From Pelistega suis (GTDB lineage: Bacteria; Pseudomonadota; Gammaproteobacteria; Burkholderiales; Burkholderiaceae_B): a stretch of DNA of 64,000 nt. The notes under the pieces are model-generated. The model was not told the DNA's origin, did not search any database, and saw only the letters and a program-made list of their open reading frames with translations. Shown here piece after piece: positions 20,490 to 30,853 of this stretch (the first letter of the stretch is position 1; each line of letters begins with the position of its first letter). The position numbers were made by a program, and so were the translations under genes. The stretch is from positions 248,001-312,000 of the forward strand of contig NZ_JABGBN010000001.1 of the NCBI RefSeq assembly GCF_013133795.1, in the 5' to 3' direction.

Positions 20490-22334
20490 ATGGCTTTTAA
20501 TCGCAAATTCCGATCAACATTGATTTTTATTTATGATCTTTTAGCGGTGTTAGTTGCCTGGATAGGGGCATACTTACTTCGGTTTAATTTTGATGTGTCT
20601 GCGGTATTGAGCCACAATCCAATTACATGGATGTTATTCGTGTTATTGGTCACTCAATATTTCGCCTGTCGTATGGTGAAACTATATCGAGGGATGTGGG
20701 TGTTTGCGAGTATCCTAGACTTGTTGAGAGTTTTCAAAGCCATACTGATTTCATTTTTCGTCTTACTGGCATTAGCGGCTTTCGTGCGCAATGATGACAT
20801 TATTCCTCGTAGTATTGTTGTACTTTATCCTGTCTTATTGTTGTTTTTAATGGGGGGGGCACGTTTTACTTGGCGTATTTATAAAGAGTATTTAAAGTAC
20901 GGGCGTGGTGTAGGCAAGGGTAAACCTGTTGTTGTGATTGGTGCTGGTACCGCTGGTGCGATGTTGATTCGAGAGTTAGATCGTACCCAAGAGTGGAATG
21001 TGGTGGCGATTCTCGATGATGATCGCACTAAGTGGGGGCTGGAAATTTTAGGCTGCCGTGTGGTGGGAGCTGTCTGTGAATTACCTCATGTGTTGAGTGA
21101 TTATAATGCGCAACATGTAATCATGGCGATGCCTACGGCTCCTGCAGACGTATTGCAGTCTATCGCAAAGATGGCTAGTGAGGCCAAGGCAAGTGTATTT
21201 ACCGTTCCAGGTCTAGCTGAGTTGATGAGTGGGCGTGTAGCAGTGAATATCATGCGTCCAGTTAAGATTGAAGACTTGTTGGGACGTGAACCAGTGCGTA
21301 TCAATTCTGAACATGTCGAGCAGATGCTTTCTGAAAAAACGGTATTGGTGACTGGTGCAGGTGGTTCTATCGGCAGTGAGCTATGCCGTCAAATCTCACG
21401 CTTTAATCCCAAACGTATCGTATTGGTGGAAACAAGTGAGTTTGCGCTTTATATGATCGAGCAGTGGTTCCGTGATCATCATCCAGAAATTCATATTGAA
21501 CCGCTTACGGGTGATGTAAAAGACGCGGTACGGATGAACGACATTTTTGCTACTTGGCAACCTCAAATTGTTTTTCATGCGGCAGCGTTTAAGCATGTGC
21601 CTTTAATGGAGGTGGGTAATGCTTGGCAAGCAGTTCGTAATAATAGTGGTGGTACATTGACGGTGGCTGAGGCGGCAGTGAAGCACGGAGCCCAGAGGTT
21701 TGTATTAATCTCTACAGATAAAGCTGTAAATCCAACTAATGTGATGGGGGCAACAAAGCGTCTTGCAGAAATGCTTTGTGAATTGATGCAAAAGCAGTAT
21801 GGTGATAAAACCATTTTTAATATGGTGCGTTTCGGTAATGTGTTAGGTAGTACCGGTAGTGTGATTCCTAAGTTTAAGGAGCAGATTGCACGAGGAGGTC
21901 CAATTACCGTTACCCACCCAGAAATTAATCGTTACTTTATGTCTATTCCTGAGGCTGCACAGCTCGTCTTGCAAGCCGCCTCGATGGGGCAAGGTGGAGA
22001 TGTATTCGTATTGGATATGGGTGAGCCTGTCAAGATTGTGGATTTGGCGAGGAATATGATTCGTCTATCGGGATTTACGGAAGATCAGATTCGTATTGAG
22101 TATACAGGTCTTCGCCCAGGAGAAAAGCTGTATGAGGAATTATTGGCAGATGCAGAGGAAACCAGAGATACGCCACATCCTAAATTGCGCATTGCTCGTT
22201 CAAGAGATGTCGATGATAACCTATTGACGGAGTTCAAAGAGTGGATTAGTACGGAAGTAGTGTCTGATAACGATGTTCGTACTTGCTTAAAAAAATGGAT
22301 TCCAGAATATACTGCGATGAATATTAGTCAGTGA
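20490..22334 (+). CDS. Membrane UDP-GlcNAc 4,6-dehydratase (PglF/WbpM/WlbL-like)
   Basis: The 614-aa protein has four hydrophobic segments in residues 10-125, then a first Rossmann region [17 protein letters not shown] (about 150). The catalytic SDR domain begins at [18 protein letters not shown] (about 285). [16 protein letters not shown] and [19 protein letters not shown] mark the polysaccharide biosynthesis CapD/WbpM family. It removes water from UDP-GlcNAc to form the 4-keto-6-deoxy sugar that feeds the aminotransferase. Length matches full-length WbpM/PglF (about 590-665 aa). Confidence 0.92.
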   Translation: MAFNRKFRSTLIFIYDLLAVLVAWIGAYLLRFNFDVSAVLSHNPITWMLFVLLVTQYFACRMVKLYRGMWVFASILDLLRVFKAILISFFVLLALAAFVRNDDIIPRSIVVLYPVLLLFLMGGARFTWRIYKEYLKYGRGVGKGKPVVVIGAGTAGAMLIRELDRTQEWNVVAILDDDRTKWGLEILGCRVVGAVCELPHVLSDYNAQHVIMAMPTAPADVLQSIAKMASEAKASVFTVPGLAELMSGRVAVNIMRPVKIEDLLGREPVRINSEHVEQMLSEKTVLVTGAGGSIGSELCRQISRFNPKRIVLVETSEFALYMIEQWFRDHHPEIHIEPLTGDVKDAVRMNDIFATWQPQIVFHAAAFKHVPLMEVGNAWQAVRNNSGGTLTVAEAAVKHGAQRFVLISTDKAVNPTNVMGATKRLAEMLCELMQKQYGDKTIFNMVRFGNVLGSTGSVIPKFKEQIARGGPITVTHPEINRYFMSIPEAAQLVLQAASMGQGGDVFVLDMGEPVKIVDLARNMIRLSGFTEDQIRIEYTGLRPGEKLYEELLADAEETRDTPHPKLRIARSRDVDDNLLTEFKEWISTEVVSDNDVRTCLKKWIPEYTAMNISQ

Positions 22335-22356
22335 CGAATTATGGGAGTGTTTTAAA

Positions 22357-23631
22357 ATGCAATTACAAGACATCAAATTAGCCGTTGTAGGCTTAGGATA
22401 TGTGGGCTTACCGTTAGCGGTAGAATTTGGTAAAAAGCGAGAAGTTTTAGGTTTTGATATTAACCAGAAACGTATTGCGGAATTACAATCGGGTGTGGAT
22501 CATACCTTAGAGGTGTCGAGCGAAGAATTAAAAGAAGCGACCCAGTTACGTTTTAGTGCAGAAGGTGCAGAGCTTGCTAAAGCCAACACGTTTATCGTGA
22601 CAGTGCCGACGCCGATTGATGAGTACAAACAACCGGATTTAACGCCCTTGGTGAAAGCCAGTGAGACGATTGGTAAGGTACTGAAAAAAGGTGATATCGT
22701 GATTTATGAATCAACGGTATACCCGGGAGCGACAGAAGAGGTGTGCGTACCTGTATTAGAGAAGGTATCAGGCTTAAAATACAATGTGGATTTTTACGCA
22801 GGTTATAGCCCAGAGCGTATTAACCCGGGTGATAAATTGCACCGTGTATCGACGATTAAGAAAGTGACCTCAGGTTCGACCCCAGCGATTGCCGATGTAG
22901 TGGATGAGTTATATCGCTCCATTATTACAGCAGGTACGCATAAAGCCTCTAGTATCCGTGTAGCAGAGGCAGCTAAAGTGATTGAGAATACGCAGCGCGA
23001 TGTGAATATTGCGTTAATTAATGAGTTGGCATTGATTTTTAACCGTTTAGGGATTGATACGCAGGCGGTATTAGAGGCAGCGGGCACGAAGTGGAATTTC
23101 TTACCGTTCCGTCCGGGTTTAGTGGGAGGTCACTGCATTGGCGTAGACCCATATTACCTGACGCATAAAGCGCAAGCGATTGGTTATCATCCAGAGATTA
23201 TTTTGGCGGGACGTCGCTTAAATGACAGCATGGGTACCTATGTGGTGTCGCAGTTAGTGAAAGCGATGACCAAGCGTAAGATTCAGGTACAAGGTTCACG
23301 CGTATTGGTGATGGGATTAACGTTCAAAGAGAACTGCCCAGACGTGCGTAACACACGAATAGTGGATATTGTGAAAGAGTTAGGTGAATACGATATTCAG
23401 GTGGATGTGTATGACCCATGGGTGGATGTAGAAGAGGCGCAGCACGAGTATGGGATTATGCCTATTAAGACACTAGAAAGAGGTGTTTATGACTCTATTG
23501 TCATCGGCGTAGCTCATGATGAGTTTAAAGAAATGGGGGTCTCTGCCATCCGAGCATTAGGTAAAGAGGAACATGTGCTTTATGATTTAAAGTATATTTT
23601 AAGTGCTGATGATGCGGATATACGCTTATAG
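22357..23631 (+). CDS. wbpA: UDP-N-acetyl-D-glucosamine 6-dehydrogenase
   Basis: A 424-aa UDP-sugar dehydrogenase. It has the NAD-binding motif [17 protein letters not shown] and the [17 protein letters not shown] segment. The catalytic cysteine lies in [22 protein letters not shown] (about residue 260), typical of the WbpA/TviB branch rather than UDP-glucose dehydrogenase. It oxidises C6 of UDP-GlcNAc, giving UDP-GlcNAcA, the substrate for WlbA at the other end of the operon. It closes the + strand cluster and is followed by a bidirectional terminator. Confidence 0.92.
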   Translation: MQLQDIKLAVVGLGYVGLPLAVEFGKKREVLGFDINQKRIAELQSGVDHTLEVSSEELKEATQLRFSAEGAELAKANTFIVTVPTPIDEYKQPDLTPLVKASETIGKVLKKGDIVIYESTVYPGATEEVCVPVLEKVSGLKYNVDFYAGYSPERINPGDKLHRVSTIKKVTSGSTPAIADVVDELYRSIITAGTHKASSIRVAEAAKVIENTQRDVNIALINELALIFNRLGIDTQAVLEAAGTKWNFLPFRPGLVGGHCIGVDPYYLTHKAQAIGYHPEIILAGRRLNDSMGTYVVSQLVKAMTKRKIQVQGSRVLVMGLTFKENCPDVRNTRIVDIVKELGEYDIQVDVYDPWVDVEEAQHEYGIMPIKTLERGVYDSIVIGVAHDEFKEMGVSAIRALGKEEHVLYDLKYILSADDADIRL

Positions 23632-23650
23632 TTGAGAGTCTGCTTTTTTG

Positions 23651-23687
23651 AAAATAGATAGCCTTCTGATAGGAAGGCTATTTTATT
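23651..23687. terminator. Bidirectional terminator between wbpA and pgi
   Basis: A hairpin with arms ATAGCCTTC (23658-23666) and GAAGGCTAT (23673-23681) is flanked by an A-run on the left and TTTTATT on the right. It can therefore end transcription from both converging genes. Confidence 0.8.
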
Positions 23688-23696
23688 GAATGTTTT

Positions 23697-25253
23697 TTAT
23701 TTAAACATCTCTACCCAATACTGCGTAGATGGGTTATGCTTTTCAGAGATAGGTGTCTCATCTTTAATTTCTTTTTCAATCCCTTGGGCGAGAACCTTAC
23801 CTAGCTCAACACCCCATTGATCAAATGGATTCAGTCCCCACACTACTCCTTGAACAAAGACTTTGTGCTCGTAGAGGGCAAGTAATGCTCCCAGTGAAAA
23901 TGGGGTCAGTTGCGGAAGTACTATTAGATTAGAAGGGCGACCACCTGGTTGCATGCGATGTTTGGCAATCAGGCGAGCCTTATTTTCACTCATACCAGTT
24001 TGAATATTTTCAGTATATGCTTCTTCTTCTGTTTTGCCATTAAGTAATGCTTCGCGTTGCGCAAGGCAATGAGCAAGTAACTGTTGATGATGCTCTTTCC
24101 AACGATGGTCTTCTGATTGACAGACAATAAAGTCAACAGGAGCACCGTCGGTACCTTGATGTAACCATTGGAAGAAGGTATGCTGTGCATCAGTACCTGG
24201 CATCCCCCAGACGACAGAGCCAGTGGGTACCTCAATCGCCTGACCATCAATATCAACAGATTTCCCTAGTGACTCCATCTCAAGTTGTTGGAGATAGGGA
24301 ATAAGGTTAGCAAGTCGGGAGTCATAGACAGCTAGATTGCGAGAACCATAACCGAGTACGCTACGGTTCATAATCTCTGCCATGGCGAGTTGTACGGGTG
24401 CATTTTCTTCGATAGAGGCATGTAGGAAGTGTTGATCCATGGCGTGAGCCCCACTTTGTAGACCTGCTAAAACATTAGAGCCAACGGTGAGACCTGCCGC
24501 GACACCGACAGCTGACCAGAGTGAAAAACGACCACCAACCCAATCCCAGAATTTAAAAATATTATGTTTAGGGATACCCCATTTCTCAGCGACTTCAGGT
24601 TTTGCGGTGACGGCAATTATTTGATTATAAGGATTGGTGATATTGGCATCTTTTAGCCACTCAAGTGCGCGTTGAGCATTGGCCATGGTTTCTGCTGTGG
24701 TAAAGGATTTCGTCGCAACGACAATGAGTGTGTCTCGAGGATCTAATCCAGATAGTCCTGCTTCGATGGCATGACCGTCAATATTAGCCACATAACGAAT
24801 ATTACGCCAAGTACCTGCATAACCAAAAGCACTGTTAGCCAATCGTACACCCCAGTCACTCCCACCAATCCCAATATGGACAATATTGCGCCATTTGCGG
24901 TCACTGTCGGTGCGACGGATAAATTCAAGGATACGATTGCGTTCATAGGCAACTTCAGGAAGTGGTCGTGGCTCGCGTAGCATAGTGTGCCAAGCGGGAC
25001 GATTCTCTGTGGTATTACAAATCTCTCCGTGAAATAGTGCATGACGCTGTCGAATGAAGTGTCTATCTTCGAGCAACTGCGCAATGGATGTTTGTAATTC
25101 GGCTGAATTGCGTTGTGCGCTAAAGTCAATGGTCAAGCCTGCTGCATTGACTAAGCGCAATGCATTTTTATCCAAAAAGGATGATTTGACGGCGTTAGTG
25201 AATGCATCCCAAGAGTGAAGCTGATGCAGAGGGCTTATCGTTGTATGGGTCAT
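23697..25253 (-). CDS. pgi: Glucose-6-phosphate isomerase
   Basis: A 518-aa PGI of the usual bacterial length class. Signatures include VHIGIGGSDWGVRLA (about 126-140), FVIVATKSFTT-like VVATKSFTTAETMANA, WDWVGGRFSLWSAVG with the phosphate-binding site, and GLNPFDQWGVELGK near the C-terminus. It interconverts glucose-6-phosphate and fructose-6-phosphate, linking central metabolism to UDP-sugar synthesis. It is divergent from galU across 129 bases and converges on wbpA. The pairing with galU at the end of a polysaccharide cluster is common. Confidence 0.95.
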   Translation of the reverse strand: MTHTTISPLHQLHSWDAFTNAVKSSFLDKNALRLVNAAGLTIDFSAQRNSAELQTSIAQLLEDRHFIRQRHALFHGEICNTTENRPAWHTMLREPRPLPEVAYERNRILEFIRRTDSDRKWRNIVHIGIGGSDWGVRLANSAFGYAGTWRNIRYVANIDGHAIEAGLSGLDPRDTLIVVATKSFTTAETMANAQRALEWLKDANITNPYNQIIAVTAKPEVAEKWGIPKHNIFKFWDWVGGRFSLWSAVGVAAGLTVGSNVLAGLQSGAHAMDQHFLHASIEENAPVQLAMAEIMNRSVLGYGSRNLAVYDSRLANLIPYLQQLEMESLGKSVDIDGQAIEVPTGSVVWGMPGTDAQHTFFQWLHQGTDGAPVDFIVCQSEDHRWKEHHQQLLAHCLAQREALLNGKTEEEAYTENIQTGMSENKARLIAKHRMQPGGRPSNLIVLPQLTPFSLGALLALYEHKVFVQGVVWGLNPFDQWGVELGKVLAQGIEKEIKDETPISEKHNPSTQYWVEMFK

Positions 25254-25382
25254 AAACTTTGCGAAAAATTAGAATTAACTCTACGAAATAATGAGGCGAT
25301 TTTATGCCCATTGACTATAATAAGGATTATAAAATGGTTTCGTTTTTGTGATTGTTAATTTTCATCATTTGAGGTTTTTAGT

Positions 25383-26222
25383 ATGAATCCTATTCGTAAG
25401 GCTGTTTTTCCTGTGGCGGGTCTTGGTACGCGCTTTTTGCCAGCAACGAAAGCCATGCCTAAAGAAATGTTACCTGTGGTAGATAAGCCATTAATTCAAT
25501 ATGCGGTAGAAGAAGCTGTTAAAGCAGGAATTACGGATTTGGTTTTTATTACGGGTAAGCATAAAAGGGCGATTGAAGACCATTTTGACCGTATTCCAGA
25601 GTTGGAAGCTGAGCTAGAGGCAAAGGGAAAGGTGGAGTTGCTGAATACTTTAAAAGGGATTATTCCTGATAATGTGAACTGTATCTATATTCGTCAACCC
25701 GCTCCTTTAGGTTTAGGGCATGCTGTTCTTTGTGCCGAGCCTGTGGTGGGCAATGAGCCTTTTGCCGTATTATTAGCGGATGATTTAATTGATGCGGATG
25801 TTTCTGTTACCCAGCAGTTAATTCAGGTTGCTCATGCGCAAGGTGGCAGTGTCTTAGGCACGCAGGAAGTACCTCAGGCGGAGACCAAGAAGTATGGCAT
25901 TATTGCAGGGGATATGTGTGCAGACCGTACTATGCAAGTAGAGAGTATTGTTGAGAAACCAGATCCTTCAGTAGCGCCTTCTCGTAATGCTGTAGTAGGA
26001 CGTTATATCTTAGAGCCTGAGATTTTTGAGCATTTACGTCATATTGGTCGTGGTGCTGGCGGTGAGATTCAGCTGACAGATGGTATTGCCGCTATGCTTA
26101 AAACGCGTAAGGTATTTGGCTATAACTATGAGGGAACGCGTTATGATTGTGGTAGTAAGGAAGGCTTTTTTAAGGCAAATATTGCTTTAGGTCAGAAATA
26201 TCATGGTTTAAGTGTGGATTAA
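25383..26222 (+). CDS. galU: UTP-glucose-1-phosphate uridylyltransferase
   Basis: A 279-aa GalU of normal length. It begins with the nucleotidyltransferase motif [30 protein letters not shown] (residues 8-37). It also has [16 protein letters not shown], the metal-site LLADDLID (near 137), IVEKP and [13 protein letters not shown]. It makes UDP-glucose for polysaccharide precursors and, with GalE, UDP-galactose. A clear terminator follows. Confidence 0.96.
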   Translation: MNPIRKAVFPVAGLGTRFLPATKAMPKEMLPVVDKPLIQYAVEEAVKAGITDLVFITGKHKRAIEDHFDRIPELEAELEAKGKVELLNTLKGIIPDNVNCIYIRQPAPLGLGHAVLCAEPVVGNEPFAVLLADDLIDADVSVTQQLIQVAHAQGGSVLGTQEVPQAETKKYGIIAGDMCADRTMQVESIVEKPDPSVAPSRNAVVGRYILEPEIFEHLRHIGRGAGGEIQLTDGIAAMLKTRKVFGYNYEGTRYDCGSKEGFFKANIALGQKYHGLSVD

Positions 26223-26248
26223 GCTTACAAGCCTAGAACGGATATTAG

Positions 26249-26284
26249 GGAGGCGTCATCAGATAATGAGGACGCCTCTTTTTG
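26249..26284 (+). terminator. Rho-independent terminator after galU
   Basis: Arms GAGGCGTC (26250-26257) and GACGCCTC (26271-26278) form a GC-rich hairpin followed at once by TTTTT. This is a standard intrinsic terminator in the galU direction. Confidence 0.85.
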
Positions 26285-26317
26285 TTAATGGATAGAGGGT
26301 TTCTAGGTGGGGTATTT

Positions 26318-27406
26318 TTACAAGGGCTTACGACGGTTGCGTAGTGCCTGTTGTAGCAAGACAAATAGGCTACCTAAGACTCCCCCCAGTACAGCACCAG
26401 CAAGGAGAATAAGTGCTTTTTTAGGTTTATCCTTAGTTAATGGTAAACTTGGAGTACGAGTAAACTCAAAGGTTTCTCCGCCGGGTTTAATGGTTAGAAT
26501 TTGTTTAAGATTTTGAATGTTCTCTTTGGTTTGATAATAATTGGCTGCGTAAATTAAGGGTGAGTTGTTTAATGCATCCAACTGTGCTTGCAGATAGTTC
26601 GTGCCTAATAAGAAAAGGTTATTATTGTTGGTGAGGTCTACAATATTATTGTTGGTGAAGTCTACAATCATCGTAGCGGATGTCTGACCTTTATAGTCCG
26701 AGATACCAGCAGATTGAGCAACTTGTAAGGCTTGTTTAAATTGTTCAATTTGGTTTTTGCGATTTTGTTCGGTTTCTTTTTGGGTATTGAGGACAGATTG
26801 TTCTAGTGTCGCAATACGATCTTCTACACGTTCAAAAAGATTCTCAAAGAGTTTTTGTTGCGTAACTTGATTGCTGTGAGTAATGAGTTTAGCGAGAGTA
26901 TCGTGTGCATCATGGGCTGTTTCTGCTGTGAAGCTGATATCAAAAGAATCTTTTTTGTTCTTTTCTGTTTCTTGAATTTTAGTATCTTTAAAGGCGATAT
27001 TTTCAAGTTGTAGTTGTTTGGCGGTTTCGTCTGTGATATCTGCAGTGATGGCTTGATAATATGCCGAGTCTTTGAAAAAAGCCAAACGATTGTCCGTTGC
27101 GCGTAGTGTTTGTATAAATGAAGCAAATGCGTTATTTAAAGAGTCTTGCAAGTCGAAGTCTTTTTCGATATCAGCGTAACGATAATAGCGACGCTCTGCT
27201 TCCAAGAAAGCGCCCAATTGGATAGCTTTAGCAGGCACAACTTGAGCCTTACTTGTCCATGCTTCTTTGGCGGTAAACGCATAGAGAGAAGCTAGGACGA
27301 TTGTACAGGTAGTAAAGAGAATAATGGTGAGTTTATTCTTCCAAAGCGTAGCGAAGAGATCGAATAAATCAATTTCTTCAGTAGATGGCTGTGTATTTGT
27401 ATGCAT
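26318..27406 (-). CDS. wzz: Chain length determinant protein, Wzz family
   Basis: About 362 aa from ATG 27406 (an upstream in-frame ATG at 27430 is less likely). The protein begins with the Wzz motif EEIDLFDLFATLWKNKLTI and a membrane segment (IILFTTCTIVLASLYAFTA). It then has a long periplasmic coiled-coil region with many Gln/Lys/Glu, and ends with a second membrane segment (ALILLAGAVLGGVLGSLFVLL). The PxxP-type proline motif before it (TPSLPLTKDKPKKA) is family-typical. It sets the modal length of Wzy-made chains. Confidence 0.9.
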   Translation of the reverse strand: MHTNTQPSTEEIDLFDLFATLWKNKLTIILFTTCTIVLASLYAFTAKEAWTSKAQVVPAKAIQLGAFLEAERRYYRYADIEKDFDLQDSLNNAFASFIQTLRATDNRLAFFKDSAYYQAITADITDETAKQLQLENIAFKDTKIQETEKNKKDSFDISFTAETAHDAHDTLAKLITHSNQVTQQKLFENLFERVEDRIATLEQSVLNTQKETEQNRKNQIEQFKQALQVAQSAGISDYKGQTSATMIVDFTNNNIVDLTNNNNLFLLGTNYLQAQLDALNNSPLIYAANYYQTKENIQNLKQILTIKPGGETFEFTRTPSLPLTKDKPKKALILLAGAVLGGVLGSLFVLLQQALRNRRKPL

Positions 27407-27592
27407 TATGAGTAAACCTAAATAGGTCAAAGATAGTTAACAGTGCTTCTCATTTTAGCAAAGATAGATAAGTGATATGGAAAAAGAGGTATCAAGGGCA
27501 AATCCTAACTTATTTATTATAAATATAAGGGGCATAATGAACTTAAGATGAATATGAGTGTCTAGATGAGAGTATTTAGAGAGGAGAATAAG

Positions 27593-28969
27593 ATGTATAG
27601 AAACAGAGAAATACTAAAAAGACCCAAAGGAAATACAAGTTCTTTTATGCAAGAAAAGATGGAGAGTGAGCACAAGATAATCAATCTATGGGGGATTGTA
27701 GGAGGGTACCCAGGATTATTGGCGGGAATGATTTTTTTGGGGCTGCTATCTCTTTTTTTTATGTTGAAATCATTAAATGCAATTGAGCTTTGGGGGACGT
27801 TGTTATCTGACTCTAAGGTAGCAATCACAGTATTTTGTATTTACGCACTATTTTTTGCATATTTTATATTTATGTTGTTTGCTGCGCCTTGGATGTTGGC
27901 GAATGAGTTTTTAATAAGTTCAAAAGTGAGGCAATCATTTGAGGCATTAAAAATGAATGTTTTTATTTTGCCGATAAGTCTAAGTTTATGTTTTCTAGGT
28001 GCTTTATGGTTTAGCTTTTTAAATGGAATAGTTGGTTTTGTTTTGTGTATCGTTATAGCATTAAGTGTTTCGTCAGTTATAGCATTAGGTATTTATCCCG
28101 TGCTGAGATACTTGTTGAGTGGCCATTGTAAGAGATTACCTGTTAAATGTGTGTTTTTTTATTATGAAGGAGATATTTGGGGGTGTTTGAGGATTTGGGT
28201 GTTGAAGGTATTGCTTGTATTCATATGGATAGTTGTTTTTTATGTATTTCTGTTGCTTCCTGGGGATGATATAAATGGCATTATGCAAGTTCTAATTTTG
28301 GCTTTTATTTGGGGGATATACTTATCGGTGATATTGAGTCAACGTCATCGACTTTCAAGTCAGGAAGAGAGATTTTGTCTTTATGCTGTGGTTAGTTGTA
28401 TATTGATTGGAGTCGTGATGTGGCTCTCTGGAAACTCTTTGAGTTACGGACTTTATCGTATGATAGATTTTATTCAAACAGAAAGTAATGCACGTACTTA
28501 TCAGATTAGTCATGAATTTTTTAATACACAACAAAAAGAGGACTTGGCTGCGCGTTTATACATGCAAGAGCAATACGCCAAATTACATATGGCGAAATTT
28601 GTAAATCATCCAAAGGTACGAGTTTTTCAATCTATAACTCTTCACCTTGCTACGAAAGCATCTGAAGTGACAGGTTTTGGTCAATGTAGAGATATAGCAA
28701 GAAAACTAGTCAAGAGTCAGGGAGTTAATGTACCAGAGTCAAGAGATGAAGCTATTGCTCATATTAAGAAACAATTGGAAGCGCCATTTGAAGCCTATTT
28801 AGGGTGGAATTTGGGTGACAAGGTGGTATTGTGTGCATCGGAAAAGCTATGGTTAAATTGTCGCTCTATGAATAGTAGCTCAGCAATAAGGACAAATCTT
28901 GCGTCAGGTTTATTGATTGATCGTAAGTTTTTGAAGATTTTACCGGAAGTGCCTTATGTAACGAGATAG
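27593..28969 (+). CDS. Polytopic membrane protein, unknown family
   Basis: About 458 aa from ATG 27593, with GAGGAG seven bases upstream; an earlier ATG at 27566 lies in frame without a good ribosome site. Hydrophobic segments lie near residues 43-65, 80-106, 125-170, 200-225 and 230-245, with another near 280. The last 150 residues are soluble and helical (AKLHMAKFVNHPKVRVFQS, CASEKLWLNCRSM). I recognise no domain. It stands alone between wzz (divergent) and the ABC transporter operon. Base composition is AT-rich like the polysaccharide genes, suggesting accessory DNA. Confidence 0.6.
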   Translation: MYRNREILKRPKGNTSSFMQEKMESEHKIINLWGIVGGYPGLLAGMIFLGLLSLFFMLKSLNAIELWGTLLSDSKVAITVFCIYALFFAYFIFMLFAAPWMLANEFLISSKVRQSFEALKMNVFILPISLSLCFLGALWFSFLNGIVGFVLCIVIALSVSSVIALGIYPVLRYLLSGHCKRLPVKCVFFYYEGDIWGCLRIWVLKVLLVFIWIVVFYVFLLLPGDDINGIMQVLILAFIWGIYLSVILSQRHRLSSQEERFCLYAVVSCILIGVVMWLSGNSLSYGLYRMIDFIQTESNARTYQISHEFFNTQQKEDLAARLYMQEQYAKLHMAKFVNHPKVRVFQSITLHLATKASEVTGFGQCRDIARKLVKSQGVNVPESRDEAIAHIKKQLEAPFEAYLGWNLGDKVVLCASEKLWLNCRSMNSSSAIRTNLASGLLIDRKFLKILPEVPYVTR

Positions 28970-29062
28970 AGAACGCGCCATAAAAACAAACAAGGGCTAT
29001 CCCTAATTTACTTTAAACCTTGACTAAACCATAATACTGCCTTTATTCATCAGGTTTTTAAG

Positions 29063-30838
29063 ATGTCGAATATATTGACCGTCAATGATTTAAGTGTGGC
29101 ATTTTCGGGTAAAGAGGTTGTGCGGCATCTGTCATTCCATGTGCCCAAAGGCAAAACCTTGGCCATTGTGGGTGAGTCAGGGTCTGGTAAGTCGGTTACT
29201 TCTTCGGCGATTATGCAGCTTTTGCCATGGTTAGGTGGCAAAATCACCTCAGGGTCTATTCAGTTTGAGAGTCAATCTGGAGCGATAGATATTGCGACAG
29301 TGACGCCAGAGCAGATGCGCCATATACGAGGTAAGGAAATCGCCATGATTTTCCAAGAACCCATGACTTCATTAGATCCTGTATTCACTGTAGGGCATCA
29401 GATTAAGGAAGTCCTTGCTTTACATCGCGGTTTAAAAGGTAGTGCTGCGGATAAGGAAGTTATTCGCCTACTGGATTTTGTGAGATTGCCTAATGCGGCA
29501 CAACTGGCCAAACGCTATCCTCATCAGCTATCTGGTGGTATGCGTCAGCGCATTATGATTGCGATGGCGGTTGCATGTCATCCTACCTTACTAATTGCCG
29601 ATGAGCCGACAACTGCATTAGATGTGACGATTCAAGCACAGGTCTTACAAATTCTACGCGATATGCAACAAGAGCTCGGTATGTCGATGATTTTTATTAG
29701 TCATGACATGGGCGTGATTGCGGAGATGGCAGATGATTTGCTCGTGATGAAACGAGGTGATCAGATTGAATACGGTAAGGCACGAGATATTATTCTTAAT
29801 CCGCAAGCAGAATATACTCAGCAGTTATTGGCTGCTGTGCCTCAAATTGGGTCTATGCAAGGCATTGATTTGCCCTTAAAGTTTGAAATTCCTGGTGAAT
29901 CACGTGTTGAGTCGCCTGATTTATCGGTGCTTTCTAAGGAGCCTTTAGTCATTTTGGATAAGGTATCAACACATTACCCTATTCGTAGTGGTTTCTGGGG
30001 GAGAGTAACCCACAAGGTGTATGCGGCTGAGAATGTCTCTTTGGAGATTTATCCGGGAGAGACGCTCGCGTTAGTTGGGGAGTCGGGATCTGGCAAGTCA
30101 ACGATTGGACGCACATTGCAGCAATTAGTGAAACCTTCGGGTGGTTTGATTCAATTCAAAGGGCAAGATGTTTTTGGTATTCATCAAGAGCGCTTTAAGA
30201 AAGAAATTCAATATGTGTTCCAAGACCCTTATGGATCGCTTAATCCACGCAAGACTATCAGAGAAAGTCTTTTAGAACCTATGCGTGTACATGGTCTTGT
30301 TAAAAACCCTCAGCAGCAAGTGGCGAGTTTATTGGAAAGTGTACATTTGCCCGCAGAGTTTGCAGACCGTTATCCCCATGAGTTCTCTGGTGGTCAGCGT
30401 CAGCGGATTTGTATTGCTCGTGCTTTAGCGACGGAGCCTTCTTTAATCATTGCCGATGAGGCGGTCTCGGCATTAGATGTGTCTGTACAAGCACAAGTCA
30501 TTAATTTATTGATGGATTTACAGGCAGAGCGAGGATTGGCCTATCTCTTTATTAGTCATGATATGGCTGTCGTGGAGCGCATTAGTCATCGTGTAGCGGT
30601 GATGTACCTCGGTCAAATTGTTGAGTTAGGCTCTCGCCGTCAGATTTTTGAAAATCCACAACATCCGTATACTAAGCGCTTATTATCTGCTGTTCCTGTG
30701 ATGAACCCAGATAAAGAACCTGTGCGCGTGGAGTTTACAGGGGATATTCCAAGTCCTATTCGTTCTATTCATCATCCACCGATACATCATCAATATCAAG
30801 AGGTAGAGGCGGGGCATTTTGTCGCGTTAACGCAATAA
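29063..30838 (+). CDS. Fused dual-ATPase subunit of peptide/glutathione-type ABC importer
   Basis: The 591-aa protein has two complete ABC ATPase domains, equivalent to DppD plus DppF in one chain, as in GsiA/YejF. The first has Walker A GESGSGKSVTSS (about 38-49), signature LSGGMRQRIMIAMA and Walker B LLIADEPTTALDVT. The second has GESGSGKSTIG (about 347), FSGGQRQRICIARAL and LIIADEAVSALDVS. The oligopeptide/dipeptide C-terminal motif follows each. It energises import through the two permeases encoded downstream. It is first in a five-gene operon with short gaps. Confidence 0.93.
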   Translation: MSNILTVNDLSVAFSGKEVVRHLSFHVPKGKTLAIVGESGSGKSVTSSAIMQLLPWLGGKITSGSIQFESQSGAIDIATVTPEQMRHIRGKEIAMIFQEPMTSLDPVFTVGHQIKEVLALHRGLKGSAADKEVIRLLDFVRLPNAAQLAKRYPHQLSGGMRQRIMIAMAVACHPTLLIADEPTTALDVTIQAQVLQILRDMQQELGMSMIFISHDMGVIAEMADDLLVMKRGDQIEYGKARDIILNPQAEYTQQLLAAVPQIGSMQGIDLPLKFEIPGESRVESPDLSVLSKEPLVILDKVSTHYPIRSGFWGRVTHKVYAAENVSLEIYPGETLALVGESGSGKSTIGRTLQQLVKPSGGLIQFKGQDVFGIHQERFKKEIQYVFQDPYGSLNPRKTIRESLLEPMRVHGLVKNPQQQVASLLESVHLPAEFADRYPHEFSGGQRQRICIARALATEPSLIIADEAVSALDVSVQAQVINLLMDLQAERGLAYLFISHDMAVVERISHRVAVMYLGQIVELGSRRQIFENPQHPYTKRLLSAVPVMNPDKEPVRVEFTGDIPSPIRSIHHPPIHHQYQEVEAGHFVALTQ

Positions 30839-30853
30839 TTTTTGGAGAGAGTT

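Noticed and set aside
24743-25129. Long secondary frame inside pgi as a gene
   Set aside because: It overlaps conserved PGI coding sequence in another frame, lacks recognisable domains and a ribosome binding site.
25300-25382. TTGACT with TATAAA/TAAAAT as the galU promoter
   Set aside because: The spacing is about 12-13 bases, too short for a sigma-70 promoter.
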